Shown: positions 32,702 through 42,252 of the stretch, piece by piece
Numbering within the stretch: position 1 is the stretch's first letter
How the letters are laid out: every line of letters starts with the position of its first letter
DNA from: a bacterium
Lineage (GTDB): Bacteria > Sysuimicrobiota > Sysuimicrobiia > Sysuimicrobiales > Segetimicrobiaceae
Length of the DNA: 64,000 nucleotides
Assembly (NCBI GenBank): GCA_035308905.1
Contig: DATGFS010000009.1
Location: forward strand, 1-64,000
Reading direction: 5' to 3'
Notes under the pieces: generated by a model
Told to the model about the DNA's origin: nothing
Seen by the model: the letters and a program-made list of their open reading frames with translations, nothing else
Databases searched by the model: none
Position numbers and translations under genes: made by a program

Positions 32702-34260
32702 TGGGCGCGACCGCCGGAGCCGGCGGCGGATCAGCGGGCGCGCGCATCGTGGCGATCGACCAGGGCACGACGGGCACGCGCTGCATCGTCTTCGACGACG
32801 CCGGCCGTCCGCGTGCCGCCGCCTACACCGAACACCGCCAGTCGGCCCCGCGGCCGGGCTGGCTCGAGCACGACCCGGAGGAGATCTGGACCGCGACGGC
32901 CCGGGTGGTCGCCGACGCGCTGGCCCGGGCCGGCGCGGGATCCGCGCGGCCGCGGCCAACGGTGGCCGCCGTCGGCGTCGCCAACCAGCGCGAGACGGTG
33001 GTGGTCTGGGATCGGCACACCGGCCGGCCGATCTATCCCGCGATCGTCTGGCAGGATACGCGCACCCGCGACGCCTGCGAGGCGCTGATCCGAGACGGCG
33101 CGGCGGAGACGATCGGGGCGCGGACCGGTCTGCCGGTCGCGACGTACTTCTCGGCGACCAAACTCGCGTGGATCCTCGACCACGTACCGGGCGCGCGATC
33201 GCGCGCCGAACGCGGCGACCTCTGCGCCGGCACGGTCGATGCGTGGCTCATCTGGCGGCTGACCGGCGGGCCCGACGGCGGCGTGCACGTCACCGATCCC
33301 ACCAACGCGTCGCGCACGATGCTGATGGATCTCCGGACGCGCACGTGGGATCCGGACCTGCTCGACCTGTTCCACATCCCGCCGGCGATCCTGCCCGAGA
33401 TCCGCTCGAGCAGCGAGCGGTACGGGGTGACGCGCCGCGACGGGCCCTTTGGTGAGGCGGTCGCCGTCTGCGGCGCGCTCGGCGACCAGCAGGCCGCGCT
33501 CGTCGGCCAGGCGTGCTACCGGCCGGGCGACGCGAAGAACACGTACGGGACGGGGTGCTTCCTGCTGCAGCACACCGGCGCGGAGCCGGCGCGCAGCGCC
33601 GCCGGCTTGGTCTCCACGGTCGCGTACGCGTTCCCCTCGCAGGTCGCGTACGCGCTGGAGGGCTCGATTGCGATCGCCGGCGCGGCCGTACAGTGGCTGC
33701 GCGACGATCTCGGCATCATTCGCACGGCCGGAGAGACGGCCGGCCTGGCCGCGTCGGTCCCCGACACCGGCGGCGCCTACTTCGTGCCCGCGTTCTCCGG
33801 GTTGTTCGCGCCGTACTGGGACATGACGGCGCGCGGCGCGATCGTCGGGCTGACGCGGTACGTCACGCGGGCGCACCTCGTGCGCGCCACGCTCGAAGCG
33901 ATCTGCTACCAGACGCGCGACGTGGTCGACGCGATGCAGCGCGACACCGGCCTGCGCCTCGCGGCGCTGCGCGTGGACGGGGGCGCCTCGCGCAACGACG
34001 TGCTGATGCAGCTGCAGGCGGACCTGCTCGGCCTGCCGGTGGTGCGCGCGTCGATCGGGGAGACGACGGCCCTCGGCGCCGCCTATGCCGCCGGACTGGC
34101 CGAGGGGGTGTGGGAGTCGCTCGAGGCGGCGGGCCGGTCGTGGGCGGCGGACCGGACGTTCGAGCCGGCCATGCCCGCCGCCGAACGTGAGGAACGGTAC
34201 GCCGGATGGCGGCGCGCGGTCGAGCGCGCACGCGGATGGGCGAAGGAGGCGAACTCGTGA
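32701..34260 (+). CDS. glpK: Glycerol kinase
   Basis: A 519-residue FGGY-family kinase that makes glycerol-3-phosphate. The N-terminal phosphate motif DQGTTGTR (20-27), the glycerol-contact segments NQRETVVVWDRHTGRP and PTNASRTMLMDL, and the FGGY signature region YGTGCFLLQHTG are clear. A Gly/Ala-rich stretch of about 14 residues precedes the fold. ATG overlaps the GDPD stop (TGATG). The PHP hydrolase gene begins inside its stop codon. Confidence 0.94.
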   Translation: MGATAGAGGGSAGARIVAIDQGTTGTRCIVFDDAGRPRAAAYTEHRQSAPRPGWLEHDPEEIWTATARVVADALARAGAGSARPRPTVAAVGVANQRETVVVWDRHTGRPIYPAIVWQDTRTRDACEALIRDGAAETIGARTGLPVATYFSATKLAWILDHVPGARSRAERGDLCAGTVDAWLIWRLTGGPDGGVHVTDPTNASRTMLMDLRTRTWDPDLLDLFHIPPAILPEIRSSSERYGVTRRDGPFGEAVAVCGALGDQQAALVGQACYRPGDAKNTYGTGCFLLQHTGAEPARSAAGLVSTVAYAFPSQVAYALEGSIAIAGAAVQWLRDDLGIIRTAGETAGLAASVPDTGGAYFVPAFSGLFAPYWDMTARGAIVGLTRYVTRAHLVRATLEAICYQTRDVVDAMQRDTGLRLAALRVDGGASRNDVLMQLQADLLGLPVVRASIGETTALGAAYAAGLAEGVWESLEAAGRSWAADRTFEPAMPAAEREERYAGWRRAVERARGWAKEANS

Positions 34261-35171
34261 GCCGGCTGCTCAATCCGTTTGCGCGTCCGGGACGCTGGTA
34301 CCGGGGCGTGTGGCACTGCCATACCACCGAATCCGACGGCGCGCGCGCCGTCGAAGAGGCGGTCGCCTGGTACGCCGGGCGCGGCTACGACTTTCTCGCC
34401 ATCACGGACCACAATCGGGTGACCGCCGCGCCGCCGTCCGCGGCCGCCGGCAGTCTCGTCCTCGTCCCCGGGGTCGAGGTGGACGCGGGCCGTACCGGCG
34501 CCGGCACCGCGTTTCACATCCTCGGCATCGGCCTGCGCCGGATGATCGACGTGCCGAGAGAATCGGCGGCCCGCCACGCCCTGCCGGCCCAGACGATCGT
34601 CGACCGCCTTCGCGCCGCGGGGAGCGTCGTCTTCGTCGCGCATCCCTACTGGAGCGGAGTGGTGGTGGACGACCTCATGCCGCTCCGCGATATCGCGGGG
34701 ATCGAGGTGTTCAACGCCAACGTCGAGGAAGACATCGGGAAAGGGCACAGCGGCGTCCACTGGGACGACTGTCTCGCCCGCCGGAAACCGCTCCTCGGGG
34801 CGGCCAACGACGACACCCACTGGAAGTTCGCCGACCACGGAAAGGCCTGGACAATGCTGCGGGCAGAGACGCTGACGCCCGAGTCGGTGGCGGCGGGTCT
34901 GGCCGCGGGGTCCTTCTACGCGTCGACCGGCGTCACGCTCGAGAACGTCACGTTCGACGGCGACACGGCGACGGTGCGCATCGCGGAGCCCGGCGCCCGC
35001 GAGGTGCGCTTCGTCTGCGACACGCGGTGGGGCAGCCGGGTGCGGGCGGAAGGGACGCCGCTGCATGAGGCGTCGCACGTGCTGCGGGGACGGGAGGGCT
35101 ACCTGCGGATCGAGGTCACGGGCGCGGACGGCACGATGGCATGGACGAATCCGCTGTTCGTCGAGCGGTGA
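34257..35171 (+). CDS. PHP-domain metal-dependent phosphoesterase (CehA/McbA-like)
   Basis: About 304 residues. The metal-binding motifs of PHP enzymes are present: WHCHTTESDG (H20, H22, D27), LAITDHNRV, VPGVEVD and VFVAHPYW. The group hydrolyses phosphoesters or organophosphates. GTG 34257 with AAGGAGG upstream overlaps the glpK stop by four bases, so this is the last gene of a GDPD-GlpK-PHP operon and may act on a glycerol-phosphate-derived substrate. The C-terminal 80 residues look like a small beta domain. Confidence 0.88.
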   Translation: MSRLLNPFARPGRWYRGVWHCHTTESDGARAVEEAVAWYAGRGYDFLAITDHNRVTAAPPSAAAGSLVLVPGVEVDAGRTGAGTAFHILGIGLRRMIDVPRESAARHALPAQTIVDRLRAAGSVVFVAHPYWSGVVVDDLMPLRDIAGIEVFNANVEEDIGKGHSGVHWDDCLARRKPLLGAANDDTHWKFADHGKAWTMLRAETLTPESVAAGLAAGSFYASTGVTLENVTFDGDTATVRIAEPGAREVRFVCDTRWGSRVRAEGTPLHEASHVLRGREGYLRIEVTGADGTMAWTNPLFVER

Positions 35172-35234
35172 TCGCGCAGCAGCCACCGGCGGCGTTACCG
35201 CCGCGGCCGCGGTCGACGGCCGGCAGGAGACGCA

Positions 35235-35933
35235 TTATCGAGCGCTTTCAACCGCTTGGGCGAACCGGGCGGTGATTGCCTCCGGCATCGTGATCGCGCG
35301 GCCGACGACGACGGCCCACGCGCCGGCCCGGCGCGCCGCGGCCGCGGCGTCCGGCGTCTGAATCCGTCCCTCCGCGACGATCGGGACCGAAAGCGCGGCG
35401 GCCAGCTCCTCGACGAGCCGCAGATCGGGGCCCGGCATCTGCCGGCTGTGCGGCGTGTAGCCCGCCATCGTCGTCGCGACGACGTCGGCGCCGGCCGCCT
35501 CGGCGGCGGCGCCCTCGTCGCGGGTCGAGACGTCGGCCATGACGAGCACGCCGCACTCACGGTGGAGGCGCTCGACGAGCGGCCCGAGCGGCTCCGCGTG
35601 CTCCGCCCGTTCGCGCGTCGCCTGCACGGCGACGATGTCGGCGCCGGCCCGCGCCACCGCGTGCCCGGCTTCGAACGTCGGCGTGATGTAGACCGGCGAG
35701 CCGGTGCGCTGCTTGAACAGTCCGACGATCGGGACGCGCACCCGGGCCCGCGCGGCCGCCACATCCTCCGGCGAGTCGATCCGCACGCCCGCCGCGCCGC
35801 CGAGGACGGCGCACTCCGCGAGCGCCGCGATGATGTCCGGACGCCGGAGCGGACTCGGGGCGGAGGCCTGGCAGGAGACGATCAGGCGGCCGCGCAGCGA
35901 TTCGAGGAGCGCCGCGCCGTTCACGGAAGACAC
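35235..35933 (-). CDS. nanE: N-acetylmannosamine-6-phosphate 2-epimerase
   Basis: A 232-residue TIM-barrel enzyme converting ManNAc-6-P to GlcNAc-6-P. Family motifs are LIVSCQA, VPIVGLFK, YITPTF (start of the active-site loop), VMADVST and VVATTMAGYTP. The start is GTG 35933, 11 bases after the kinase stop. It is the last gene of the minus-strand amino-sugar recycling cluster, feeding GlcNAc-6-P to NagA. No sialate lyase is nearby, so the ManNAc source is unclear. Confidence 0.92.
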   Translation of the reverse strand: MSSVNGAALLESLRGRLIVSCQASAPSPLRRPDIIAALAECAVLGGAAGVRIDSPEDVAAARARVRVPIVGLFKQRTGSPVYITPTFEAGHAVARAGADIVAVQATRERAEHAEPLGPLVERLHRECGVLVMADVSTRDEGAAAEAAGADVVATTMAGYTPHSRQMPGPDLRLVEELAAALSVPIVAEGRIQTPDAAAAARRAGAWAVVVGRAITMPEAITARFAQAVESAR

Positions 35934-35944
35934 GGGCCGCTCGC

Positions 35945-36949
35945 TCAGGGGCGCGCCGGCGCGCCCGCGCGGCGCAACTCCCACGTCGCCGCGAGCAGCG
36001 CCAGCACCGGCGGGATCAGCGGCACGCCCGCGGCGCGCATCGCGAGCAGCACGGCCCCGGCGGCCGGTTCGAGTCTCGGCGGCACCAGCACCGCGGACGG
36101 CGCGGTGCGTGCGAGCGCGTCCGCGAGGGGACGGAGAATCGTGCGGCCGGCCTCGAACACGCCGCCGACCGGGCCGACGGCCACCGGTCCGTCCGGCCAG
36201 CGCAGCTGCGCGATCACGGCGGCCACGAGCCGGGCCAGCGCCGCCGCCGCTTCGTCGATGAGGCGCCGCGCGACCGGGTCGCGCTCCTCCGCCGCGCGCG
36301 CCACCACGGGGGACAGCGCCGCGATCTTGGACCGGTCGATCCGTCCTTCGTAGAAGGCCATCGGAATGTCGGTGAGGGGCATGCCCGCCGCCTCGTCCAG
36401 GCGCTCGACGAGCATCGTCGGCTCGCCGGTGCCGTCGCGGGCGTGCAGCGCGGCGCGCACGGCGCCGCATCCGATCGCGAACCCGCTGCCTTCGTCGCCG
36501 AAAAGGTAGCCCCAGCCGCCGGCACGGGCCTGCCGTCCGTTCGGGTCTTCACCGAACGCCACCGAGCCGGTGCCGGCGATCACGATCACACCGGGACGTC
36601 CCGCCAGCGCGCCGGCGCGGGCGATCACCGCGTCGTTCTCGATCAGCACGGCGGCCGCTTTGAGCGTGTCGGTGACGACCTGCGCGAACGCGCGCGCCTG
36701 CTCCGTCCCGCGGGTGATCCCGGTCATCCCGAACTGCGCCGCGCGAAACTCCACGGGTCCCAATCCTGCGGCGGCGAGGGTGTGGCCGAGCGCGCCGTCC
36801 AGCGCCGCGCGGGCGCGCTCGCGGCCGCCCGGGGCGAGAATGTGATTGCTCGGGCCGGCGTGCCCGATGCCGATGACGGCCCCGTCGCCGGTGGCCACGG
36901 CGCAGGCGGTGCCGGACGCGCCGCCGTCGACGCCGAGAAAGTAGTCCAT
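35945..36949 (-). CDS. BadF/BadG-type ATPase, N-acetylglucosamine kinase-like
   Basis: 334 residues of the ASKHA sugar-kinase fold: phosphate-1 motif YFLGVDGGASGTACAVA, phosphate-2 motif VIVIAGTGSVAF, and GGWGYLFGDEGSGFAIG, all typical of the GlcNAc/MurNAc kinase group. In this cluster it would phosphorylate free GlcNAc (possibly MurNAc) at C6. ATG 36949 gives the family start; the ribosome site is weak. Lies between the beta-lactamase-like hydrolase and nanE. Confidence 0.88.
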   Translation of the reverse strand: MDYFLGVDGGASGTACAVATGDGAVIGIGHAGPSNHILAPGGRERARAALDGALGHTLAAAGLGPVEFRAAQFGMTGITRGTEQARAFAQVVTDTLKAAAVLIENDAVIARAGALAGRPGVIVIAGTGSVAFGEDPNGRQARAGGWGYLFGDEGSGFAIGCGAVRAALHARDGTGEPTMLVERLDEAAGMPLTDIPMAFYEGRIDRSKIAALSPVVARAAEERDPVARRLIDEAAAALARLVAAVIAQLRWPDGPVAVGPVGGVFEAGRTILRPLADALARTAPSAVLVPPRLEPAAGAVLLAMRAAGVPLIPPVLALLAATWELRRAGAPARP

Positions 36950-36999
36950 CGGATGCGGCTTCGTGAGAGCCGGAAGTCGGTCCTTTCGATCACGCCCGC

Positions 37000-38169
37000 C
37001 TACGAGATCGCGGCGGCGATCGCCGCCGCGATCTCGGGCCGCAGCGTCAAGATCCCGGTGCGGTCGCGGCCGAGGTGGACGGCGTTCGACAGCAGCACGA
37101 TCGCCAGGTCTCGCGCCGGATCCACGACGATCGACGTGCCGGTGAAGCCGGTGTGGCCGAACGCGCGCGGCGAGAGCGCGTCGCGCCACCAGCCCTGCTC
37201 GCCCGTGAGCGCCCATCCGAGGCCGCGGATCTTCGGCGGCGGCGTCTGCGGCGCCACCGCTTCCCGGACGAGCGCGGGCTCGAGGACGCGGGCGTGCGGT
37301 CCGCGGCCGTTCGCCAGCCACATCCGCGCGTATGCGAGGAGGTCGCCGGCCGTGCCGAAGAGGCCCGCATGCCCGGAGACACCGCCCATCGCGTGCGCGT
37401 TGCTGTCGTGGACCTCGCCCCAGATAAGGTACCGCCGCCAGGTATGCCGGCGCCCCGCCTCGGCCCACTGCGGATCCTGCGTCATTTGTTGTTCGACCGC
37501 GGTGCCGTCTTCGGTCGGTGCGATCGCGCGCAGATCTTCCCCGCCGCCGGCGGCCCCGGCCGCCGGTCCGGCGCCGGGAGCCTGGCCGGTGCCGGCGGCG
37601 CGCACCGGCCGGTAGCCCGTGCGCGTCATCTCGAGGGGTTCGTAGAGACGTGTTTTCGCCAGCACGTCGAGCGGCGCGCCGAACGTCCGCCGGACGATTT
37701 CGCCGAGCAGCACGAACCCGACGTCGCTGTACGTGACCTGCGCGCCGGGCTGGGCGACGAGCGGTGTCGTCGCCGCGCCGCGCACGACGGCGTCGCCCCC
37801 CATCGTTCGCAGGTAGAAGGGAATCCACGCCGGCAGTCCCGACGTGTGCGTGAGCAGATGTTTGATCGTGACGTTGTGATGAGGAGACTCGGGGAGATGG
37901 ACCGGGACGGGGTCCTCGAGCGCCACCCGGCCTTCCGCCACGGCCTGGAGCACGAGCGGCAGCGTGGCGGTGACCTTGGTGAGCGAGGCGAGATCGTAGA
38001 CGGTCTCGGGCGTGACCGCGGGCGCTCCCTCGCGCGCCGCGGTGCGGCCGGCCGCGTGGCGCAGGACGACGTCGCCGCGCCAGAGCACCGCGAGCACGGC
38101 GCCCGGGTACGCCGCGCCGGCTGCGCCGTCGAGGAGGCGAACGGCCTCGGCGAACCGGCCGGCGCTCAT
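37000..38169 (-). CDS. Beta-lactamase-family serine hydrolase, possible MurNAc-L-Ala amidase (AmiE-like)
   Basis: About 389 residues of the class-C beta-lactamase/penicillin-binding fold: nucleophile motif SLTK (SxxK), the YSD motif (Y-x-N position) and HTGFTGTS near the C-terminus (KTG-like). No signal peptide is visible, so it acts in the cytosol. In Bacillus a similar hydrolase (AmiE/YbbE) in the murQ operon removes L-Ala peptides from MurNAc; the position here between anmK and the kinase gene supports the same role, but a general esterase cannot be excluded. ATG 38169 or GTG 38178 is the start. Confidence 0.82.
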   Translation of the reverse strand: MSAGRFAEAVRLLDGAAGAAYPGAVLAVLWRGDVVLRHAAGRTAAREGAPAVTPETVYDLASLTKVTATLPLVLQAVAEGRVALEDPVPVHLPESPHHNVTIKHLLTHTSGLPAWIPFYLRTMGGDAVVRGAATTPLVAQPGAQVTYSDVGFVLLGEIVRRTFGAPLDVLAKTRLYEPLEMTRTGYRPVRAAGTGQAPGAGPAAGAAGGGEDLRAIAPTEDGTAVEQQMTQDPQWAEAGRRHTWRRYLIWGEVHDSNAHAMGGVSGHAGLFGTAGDLLAYARMWLANGRGPHARVLEPALVREAVAPQTPPPKIRGLGWALTGEQGWWRDALSPRAFGHTGFTGTSIVVDPARDLAIVLLSNAVHLGRDRTGILTLRPEIAAAIAAAIS

Positions 38170-38207
38170 CGGGCCCACAGGGTCACGATCTCATGCCGGC
38201 CGGCGGC

Positions 38208-39422
38208 TCACGCCCGCGGCCGGGAGAGCGGCGGCCACGTCCAGGTGCCGAGGATCGCCGCGTACCTCGCGCCGGTCACGCGGGGCAGGGCGCCGGGCCG
38301 GCCCATCAGGCTCGCGTGTCCCAGCAAAGCGAAGGCCAACGCCTCCTTCGCGTCGCTCGGGATGCCGGCGTCGTCGATGCGCCGGACGCGGATGGGCGCG
38401 ACGGCCTCGGCCAGGCGCTTCATCAGCACCGGGTTATGCGTCCCGCCGCCCGACGCGATCAGCTCGTCGACCGAGTGCGCCGGCGCCACGTAGTGCGCGA
38501 TGTTCCAGGCGACCGCGTCCGCGGAAAACGCGGTGGCCGTGGCGATCAGATCGTCCTCGGACACGTCGCCCCAGCGCGCGAGCAGCGCGCGAAGGAACGG
38601 TTGGCCGTACTGCTCGTGCCCGGCCGTCTTCGGCGGCGCGGCGGTGACGAACGGATCCCGCATCAACTCGGCGAGCACGTCCTTGCGGACGGTGCCGCGC
38701 GCCGCGCGCCGTCCGTCGCGATCGAACCGGTCGGCGCCGCCGCTGAAGTGCCGGACCAGCCCGTCGATCACCATGTTGGACGGTCCGCAGTCGAACGCGT
38801 AGACGTCGTCGCGCCGGGGATTCGGCGGCAGCACCGTGAAGTTCGCGATGCCGCCGAGGTTCAACGCGATGCGTCCGTGGGCGGCGCCGAGCAGCAGTAG
38901 ATCGGCGTAGGGGACGAAGGGGGCGGCCTGCCCGCCGGCCGCGATGTCCGCGCCGCGGAAGTCCGCGATCACGGGACGGCCCGTCCGCGCGGCGATGATG
39001 GCCGGCTCGGCGATCTGCATCGTGGCGGCGCGCGCCCAGGGGTCGGCCGGGTCGGGCACGCCCACGTGGGCGACCGTCTGGCCGTGTGATGCGATGAGGT
39101 CCACGTCGTCGAGCCCCAGGCCCGCGGCCCGCACCACCCCGCGCGCCGCCTCCGCGAACAGTTCCCCGAGCAGATAGGAGAGCGACGCCAGCGACTGTGT
39201 GGTCAGCGGCTCGATGACCGCGTGCAGCACGCGGGCGCGGACTTCGTCCGGAAACGGCGACATCGCGAACCCGCGCAGCGCGACCTCGGGGTGGTCGGGG
39301 TCCCCGCCCGTCGTGACGTCGGCCAGGGCGGCGGCGATGCCGTCCGCGGAGGTGCCGGAGATCAGACCGACGATGCGCTTGGTGGGCTTCGCGATCAACG
39401 CGTCGAGCCAGGGCCATCCCAT
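38208..39422 (-). CDS. anmK: Anhydro-N-acetylmuramic acid kinase
   Basis: A 404-residue ASKHA kinase that opens and phosphorylates 1,6-anhydroMurNAc to MurNAc-6-P. Motifs: GLISGTSADGIAAAL, ASHGQTVAHV, PVIADFRGADIAAGGQAAPFVP and LNLGGIANFTVLP. It is needed only where lytic transglycosylases produce anhydro-sugars, matching the Slt-like gene at 27.5 kb. GGGGAGG precedes ATG 39422, which overlaps the murQ stop by one base. Confidence 0.95.
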   Translation of the reverse strand: MGWPWLDALIAKPTKRIVGLISGTSADGIAAALADVTTGGDPDHPEVALRGFAMSPFPDEVRARVLHAVIEPLTTQSLASLSYLLGELFAEAARGVVRAAGLGLDDVDLIASHGQTVAHVGVPDPADPWARAATMQIAEPAIIAARTGRPVIADFRGADIAAGGQAAPFVPYADLLLLGAAHGRIALNLGGIANFTVLPPNPRRDDVYAFDCGPSNMVIDGLVRHFSGGADRFDRDGRRAARGTVRKDVLAELMRDPFVTAAPPKTAGHEQYGQPFLRALLARWGDVSEDDLIATATAFSADAVAWNIAHYVAPAHSVDELIASGGGTHNPVLMKRLAEAVAPIRVRRIDDAGIPSDAKEALAFALLGHASLMGRPGALPRVTGARYAAILGTWTWPPLSRPRA

Positions 39423-40321
39423 CAGTTCGCCTCCCCAAGGGCGCGCCGTATCGATCCGCCCGCGCGCTCGAGCCGTTCCGCGGCCGCGTCCGCGTCGAGA
39501 CCGAGACGGAGCATGACGATCGCCACGGGGACCCGTCCGCCGGCGAGGCCGAGGGCGGCGTCCGCCTGGCCCTCGCCGGTGGAGGCCGCCGCGGCGACGA
39601 TGCGCGCCGCGCGGCGGCGCAGTTTGACGTTCGTCGCCCGGAGGCCGACCATGAGGTTCCCGTACACCTTGCCGAGCCGCACCATCGCGAGGGTGCTCAG
39701 CATGTTGAGGACCAGCTTCTGCGCCGTCCCGGCTTTGAGCCGCGTGCTGCCGCCGACCACCTCCGGCCCGACGAGCGGGACGATGGCGAGGTCGGACGCC
39801 GCCTCGAGCGACGACCCCGTGTTGCACGCGATCCCGGCGGTCCACGCCCCGCGCTCGCGGGCCCGGCGCACCGCGGCGACGGTGAACGGCGTCTCGCCGC
39901 TCGCGGCGACGCCGACGACCACGTCGGCGGGGCTCACGCCGCGGACGTCCATTTCGCGCGCCCCGGCCGCCGCGTCGTCCTCCGCGCCTTCGACCGCTTC
40001 GACCATCGCCGTGAGCCCGCCGGCCAGCACGGCCTGCACCATCTCCGGATCGGTGCCGAAGGTCGGCGGACACTCCGCCGCGTCGAGGGCGGCGATGCGT
40101 CCGCTCGTCCCGGCGCCGACGTAGAAGAGCCGCCCCCCGCGCCCGAGCGCCTCGGCGACGCGCGCGACGGCGGTCGCGACCGCCGGCAGCGCGGCGGCGA
40201 CGGCCTCCGGCACCCGGTGATCTTCCGCGTTCATCAGGCGCGCCTGCTCGAGCACCGGCAGCAGGTCGAGATCCCGCGTCGCGGGGTTGGCGGCTTCGGT
40301 GCTGCGCTCATGGGTGGACAT
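39422..40321 (-). CDS. murQ: N-acetylmuramic acid 6-phosphate etherase
   Basis: A 299-residue SIS-domain lyase removing D-lactate from MurNAc-6-P to give GlcNAc-6-P. Clear motifs: GRLFYVGAGTSGRIAALDAAECPPTFG, VVVGVAASGETPFTV, GIACNTGSSLEAASD and STRLKAGTAQKLVLNMLST. ATG 40321 is preceded by GGAGGG. Immediately downstream of the ABC permeases and coupled to anmK, it forms the core of the recycling pathway. Confidence 0.96.
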   Translation of the reverse strand: MSTHERSTEAANPATRDLDLLPVLEQARLMNAEDHRVPEAVAAALPAVATAVARVAEALGRGGRLFYVGAGTSGRIAALDAAECPPTFGTDPEMVQAVLAGGLTAMVEAVEGAEDDAAAGAREMDVRGVSPADVVVGVAASGETPFTVAAVRRARERGAWTAGIACNTGSSLEAASDLAIVPLVGPEVVGGSTRLKAGTAQKLVLNMLSTLAMVRLGKVYGNLMVGLRATNVKLRRRAARIVAAAASTGEGQADAALGLAGGRVPVAIVMLRLGLDADAAAERLERAGGSIRRALGEAN

Positions 40322-40366
40322 CACGAACCCTCCACATGGTCGAATCGGCCGATCTCGACGGCGCCG

Positions 40367-41269
40367 TCACAGCCGCAGCCGCGGGTCGAGCAGATCCCGC
40401 AGTCCGTCCCCGAGCAGGTTGAAGCCGAGCACGATCAGCGCGATCGCCGCGCCGGGCGTGATCGCGGTCCACGGCGCGATCACCATGAACCGGCGGGCCT
40501 CGGCCAGCATGTTGCCCCACGACGGCGTCGGCGGCTGGGTGCCGAGGCCGAGGAAGCTCAGCGCCGATTCGGTGAGGATCGCGAAGGACAGGCTGAGCGA
40601 CGTCTGCACGATGAGCGGCGCGGTGATGTTCGGCAGCACGTGGCTGCGCAGAATGCGGAACGTGCCGGCGCCGAGCGCGCCGGCGGCCTCGACGAACTCG
40701 AGGCCGCGGGTCTCGATCGTGCTCGCCCGGATGACCCGCGCGAACTGCGGCGTGTAGACGATGCCGATCGCGACGATGACGTTGCCGACCGCGGTGCCGG
40801 CGATCGCCATGATGGCGATCGCGAGCAGCACGGCCGGAAACGCGAAGATCACGTCCATCGCGCGCATCAGCACGTTGTCGAGCACCCCGCCGCGGTAGCC
40901 GCCCATGATCCCGGCGAGGCCCCCCGCCGTCAGCGCGAGCGCGACCGAGCCGAACGCGACGGCGAGGGACGAACGCGCGCCGTAGAGCAGCCGCGTCAGC
41001 AGGTCGCGTCCGAACTGGTCCGTCCCAAACGGATGCGCCCCGCCGGGCGGCGCCAGCAGCGATTGGGAGTGCATGACGAGCGGATCGTCGGGCGAGAGCC
41101 AGGGGGCTCCGACCGCGGCGATGAGATAACTCACGACGATCAGGACGCCGGCCATCGCGAGCGGGGTCCGTACGAGGCGGGCGGCGAACGTCGGCCGGCG
41201 CCTCGACGGCGCGGCCTGCCGCCGGGCGGCCGCGGCCTTCGCCAGCGCGGACGTCGAGGCCGGGGTCAT
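40367..41269 (-). CDS. ABC transporter permease, DppC/OppC type
   Basis: A 300-residue inner-membrane permease with a basic N-terminus and six predicted helices. HPFGTDQFGRDLLTRLLYGARSSL is the DppC family signature and EAAGALGAGTFRILRSHVLPNI the EAA loop that contacts the ATPase. The start overlaps the dppB-like stop (ATGA). With the binding protein and DppB-like permease it forms a peptide-class importer, here probably for muropeptides. Confidence 0.93.
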   Translation of the reverse strand: MTPASTSALAKAAAARRQAAPSRRRPTFAARLVRTPLAMAGVLIVVSYLIAAVGAPWLSPDDPLVMHSQSLLAPPGGAHPFGTDQFGRDLLTRLLYGARSSLAVAFGSVALALTAGGLAGIMGGYRGGVLDNVLMRAMDVIFAFPAVLLAIAIMAIAGTAVGNVIVAIGIVYTPQFARVIRASTIETRGLEFVEAAGALGAGTFRILRSHVLPNITAPLIVQTSLSLSFAILTESALSFLGLGTQPPTPSWGNMLAEARRFMVIAPWTAITPGAAIALIVLGFNLLGDGLRDLLDPRLRL

Positions 41270-42216
41270 CCGTACTTGACCCGCGGATCGACGAACGCGT
41301 ACGCTACGTCGACGGCGAGATTGACGAGCACGAACAGGAGCGCGATGACGAGCACCACGCCCTGCACGACCGGGTAGTCGCGCTGGTCGATCGCCGCGAG
41401 CGCGAGCCGCCCCATGCCGGGCAGCGCGAACACTTCCTCGATGACGACGGTACCCCCGAGCAGGTAGCCGGCCTGGAAGCCGACGACGGTGATGACCGGG
41501 ATCAACGCGTTGCGCAGCACGTGGCGGTAGAGGACCAGCTGCTCGCGGAGGCCCTTCGCCCGCGCGGTGCGCACGTAGTCCTGTCCCAGGACCTCGAGCA
41601 GCGACGAGCGGATGAACCGCATGATCACCGCGGCGAGGGCGATCCCCAGCGAAAACGACGGCAGCAGCATGACGGCGAGATTGCGCAGCGGATCGGTGAA
41701 AAACCCCACGTAGATGCCGATCGACGCGATCGATCCGACGTTGCCGAGCGCGAGCAGCATCATCGTCGCGAGCCAGAAGTTCGGGATGCTGAGGCCCGCG
41801 AGCCCCCCCAACTGGATCGCCGCGTCGGCGGCCGAGCCGCGCCGCAGCGCCGCGGCGACGCCGACCGGGACGGCGATCACGAGCGCGATCACGAGCGCCA
41901 GCAGGGTGATCTCGCCGCTGAGCGGGAGACGCGCCAGGATGTCGGGCAGCACCGCGCGGCTGGTGCGCAGCGACACGCCGAAGTCGCCGCGCAGAAGGTG
42001 GCTGATCCAATCGACATACTGCAGCGGCAGCGATTTGTTGAGGCCGAACAGCCGCCGCAGCTCATCCATCTGCGCCGGCGTCATCGCCACCTGCGTGCCG
42101 AGAAACATCTGGAGCGCGTTGCCCGGCAGGAGGTGGATGAGCAGAAACACCACGATCGAGACGCCCCACAGGACGGGGATGAGCGTGAGGAGCCGGCCGG
42201 CGAGAAAGGCGCTCAC
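41266..42216 (-). CDS. ABC transporter permease, DppB/OppB type
   Basis: A 316-residue membrane protein with the N-terminal LTLIPVLWGVSIVVFLLIHLLPG helix and the EAA loop YVRTARAKGLREQLVLYRHVLRNALIPV, both typical of DppB. It is 36 bases downstream of the binding-protein gene. No ATPase gene (DppD/DppF) is present in the locus, so the energy-coupling subunits must come from elsewhere in the genome. Confidence 0.93.
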   Translation of the reverse strand: MSAFLAGRLLTLIPVLWGVSIVVFLLIHLLPGNALQMFLGTQVAMTPAQMDELRRLFGLNKSLPLQYVDWISHLLRGDFGVSLRTSRAVLPDILARLPLSGEITLLALVIALVIAVPVGVAAALRRGSAADAAIQLGGLAGLSIPNFWLATMMLLALGNVGSIASIGIYVGFFTDPLRNLAVMLLPSFSLGIALAAVIMRFIRSSLLEVLGQDYVRTARAKGLREQLVLYRHVLRNALIPVITVVGFQAGYLLGGTVVIEEVFALPGMGRLALAAIDQRDYPVVQGVVLVIALLFVLVNLAVDVAYAFVDPRVKYG

Positions 42217-42252
42217 TCCGGCCGGCTCCGAAACGCGGCCGCGGGGACGGTG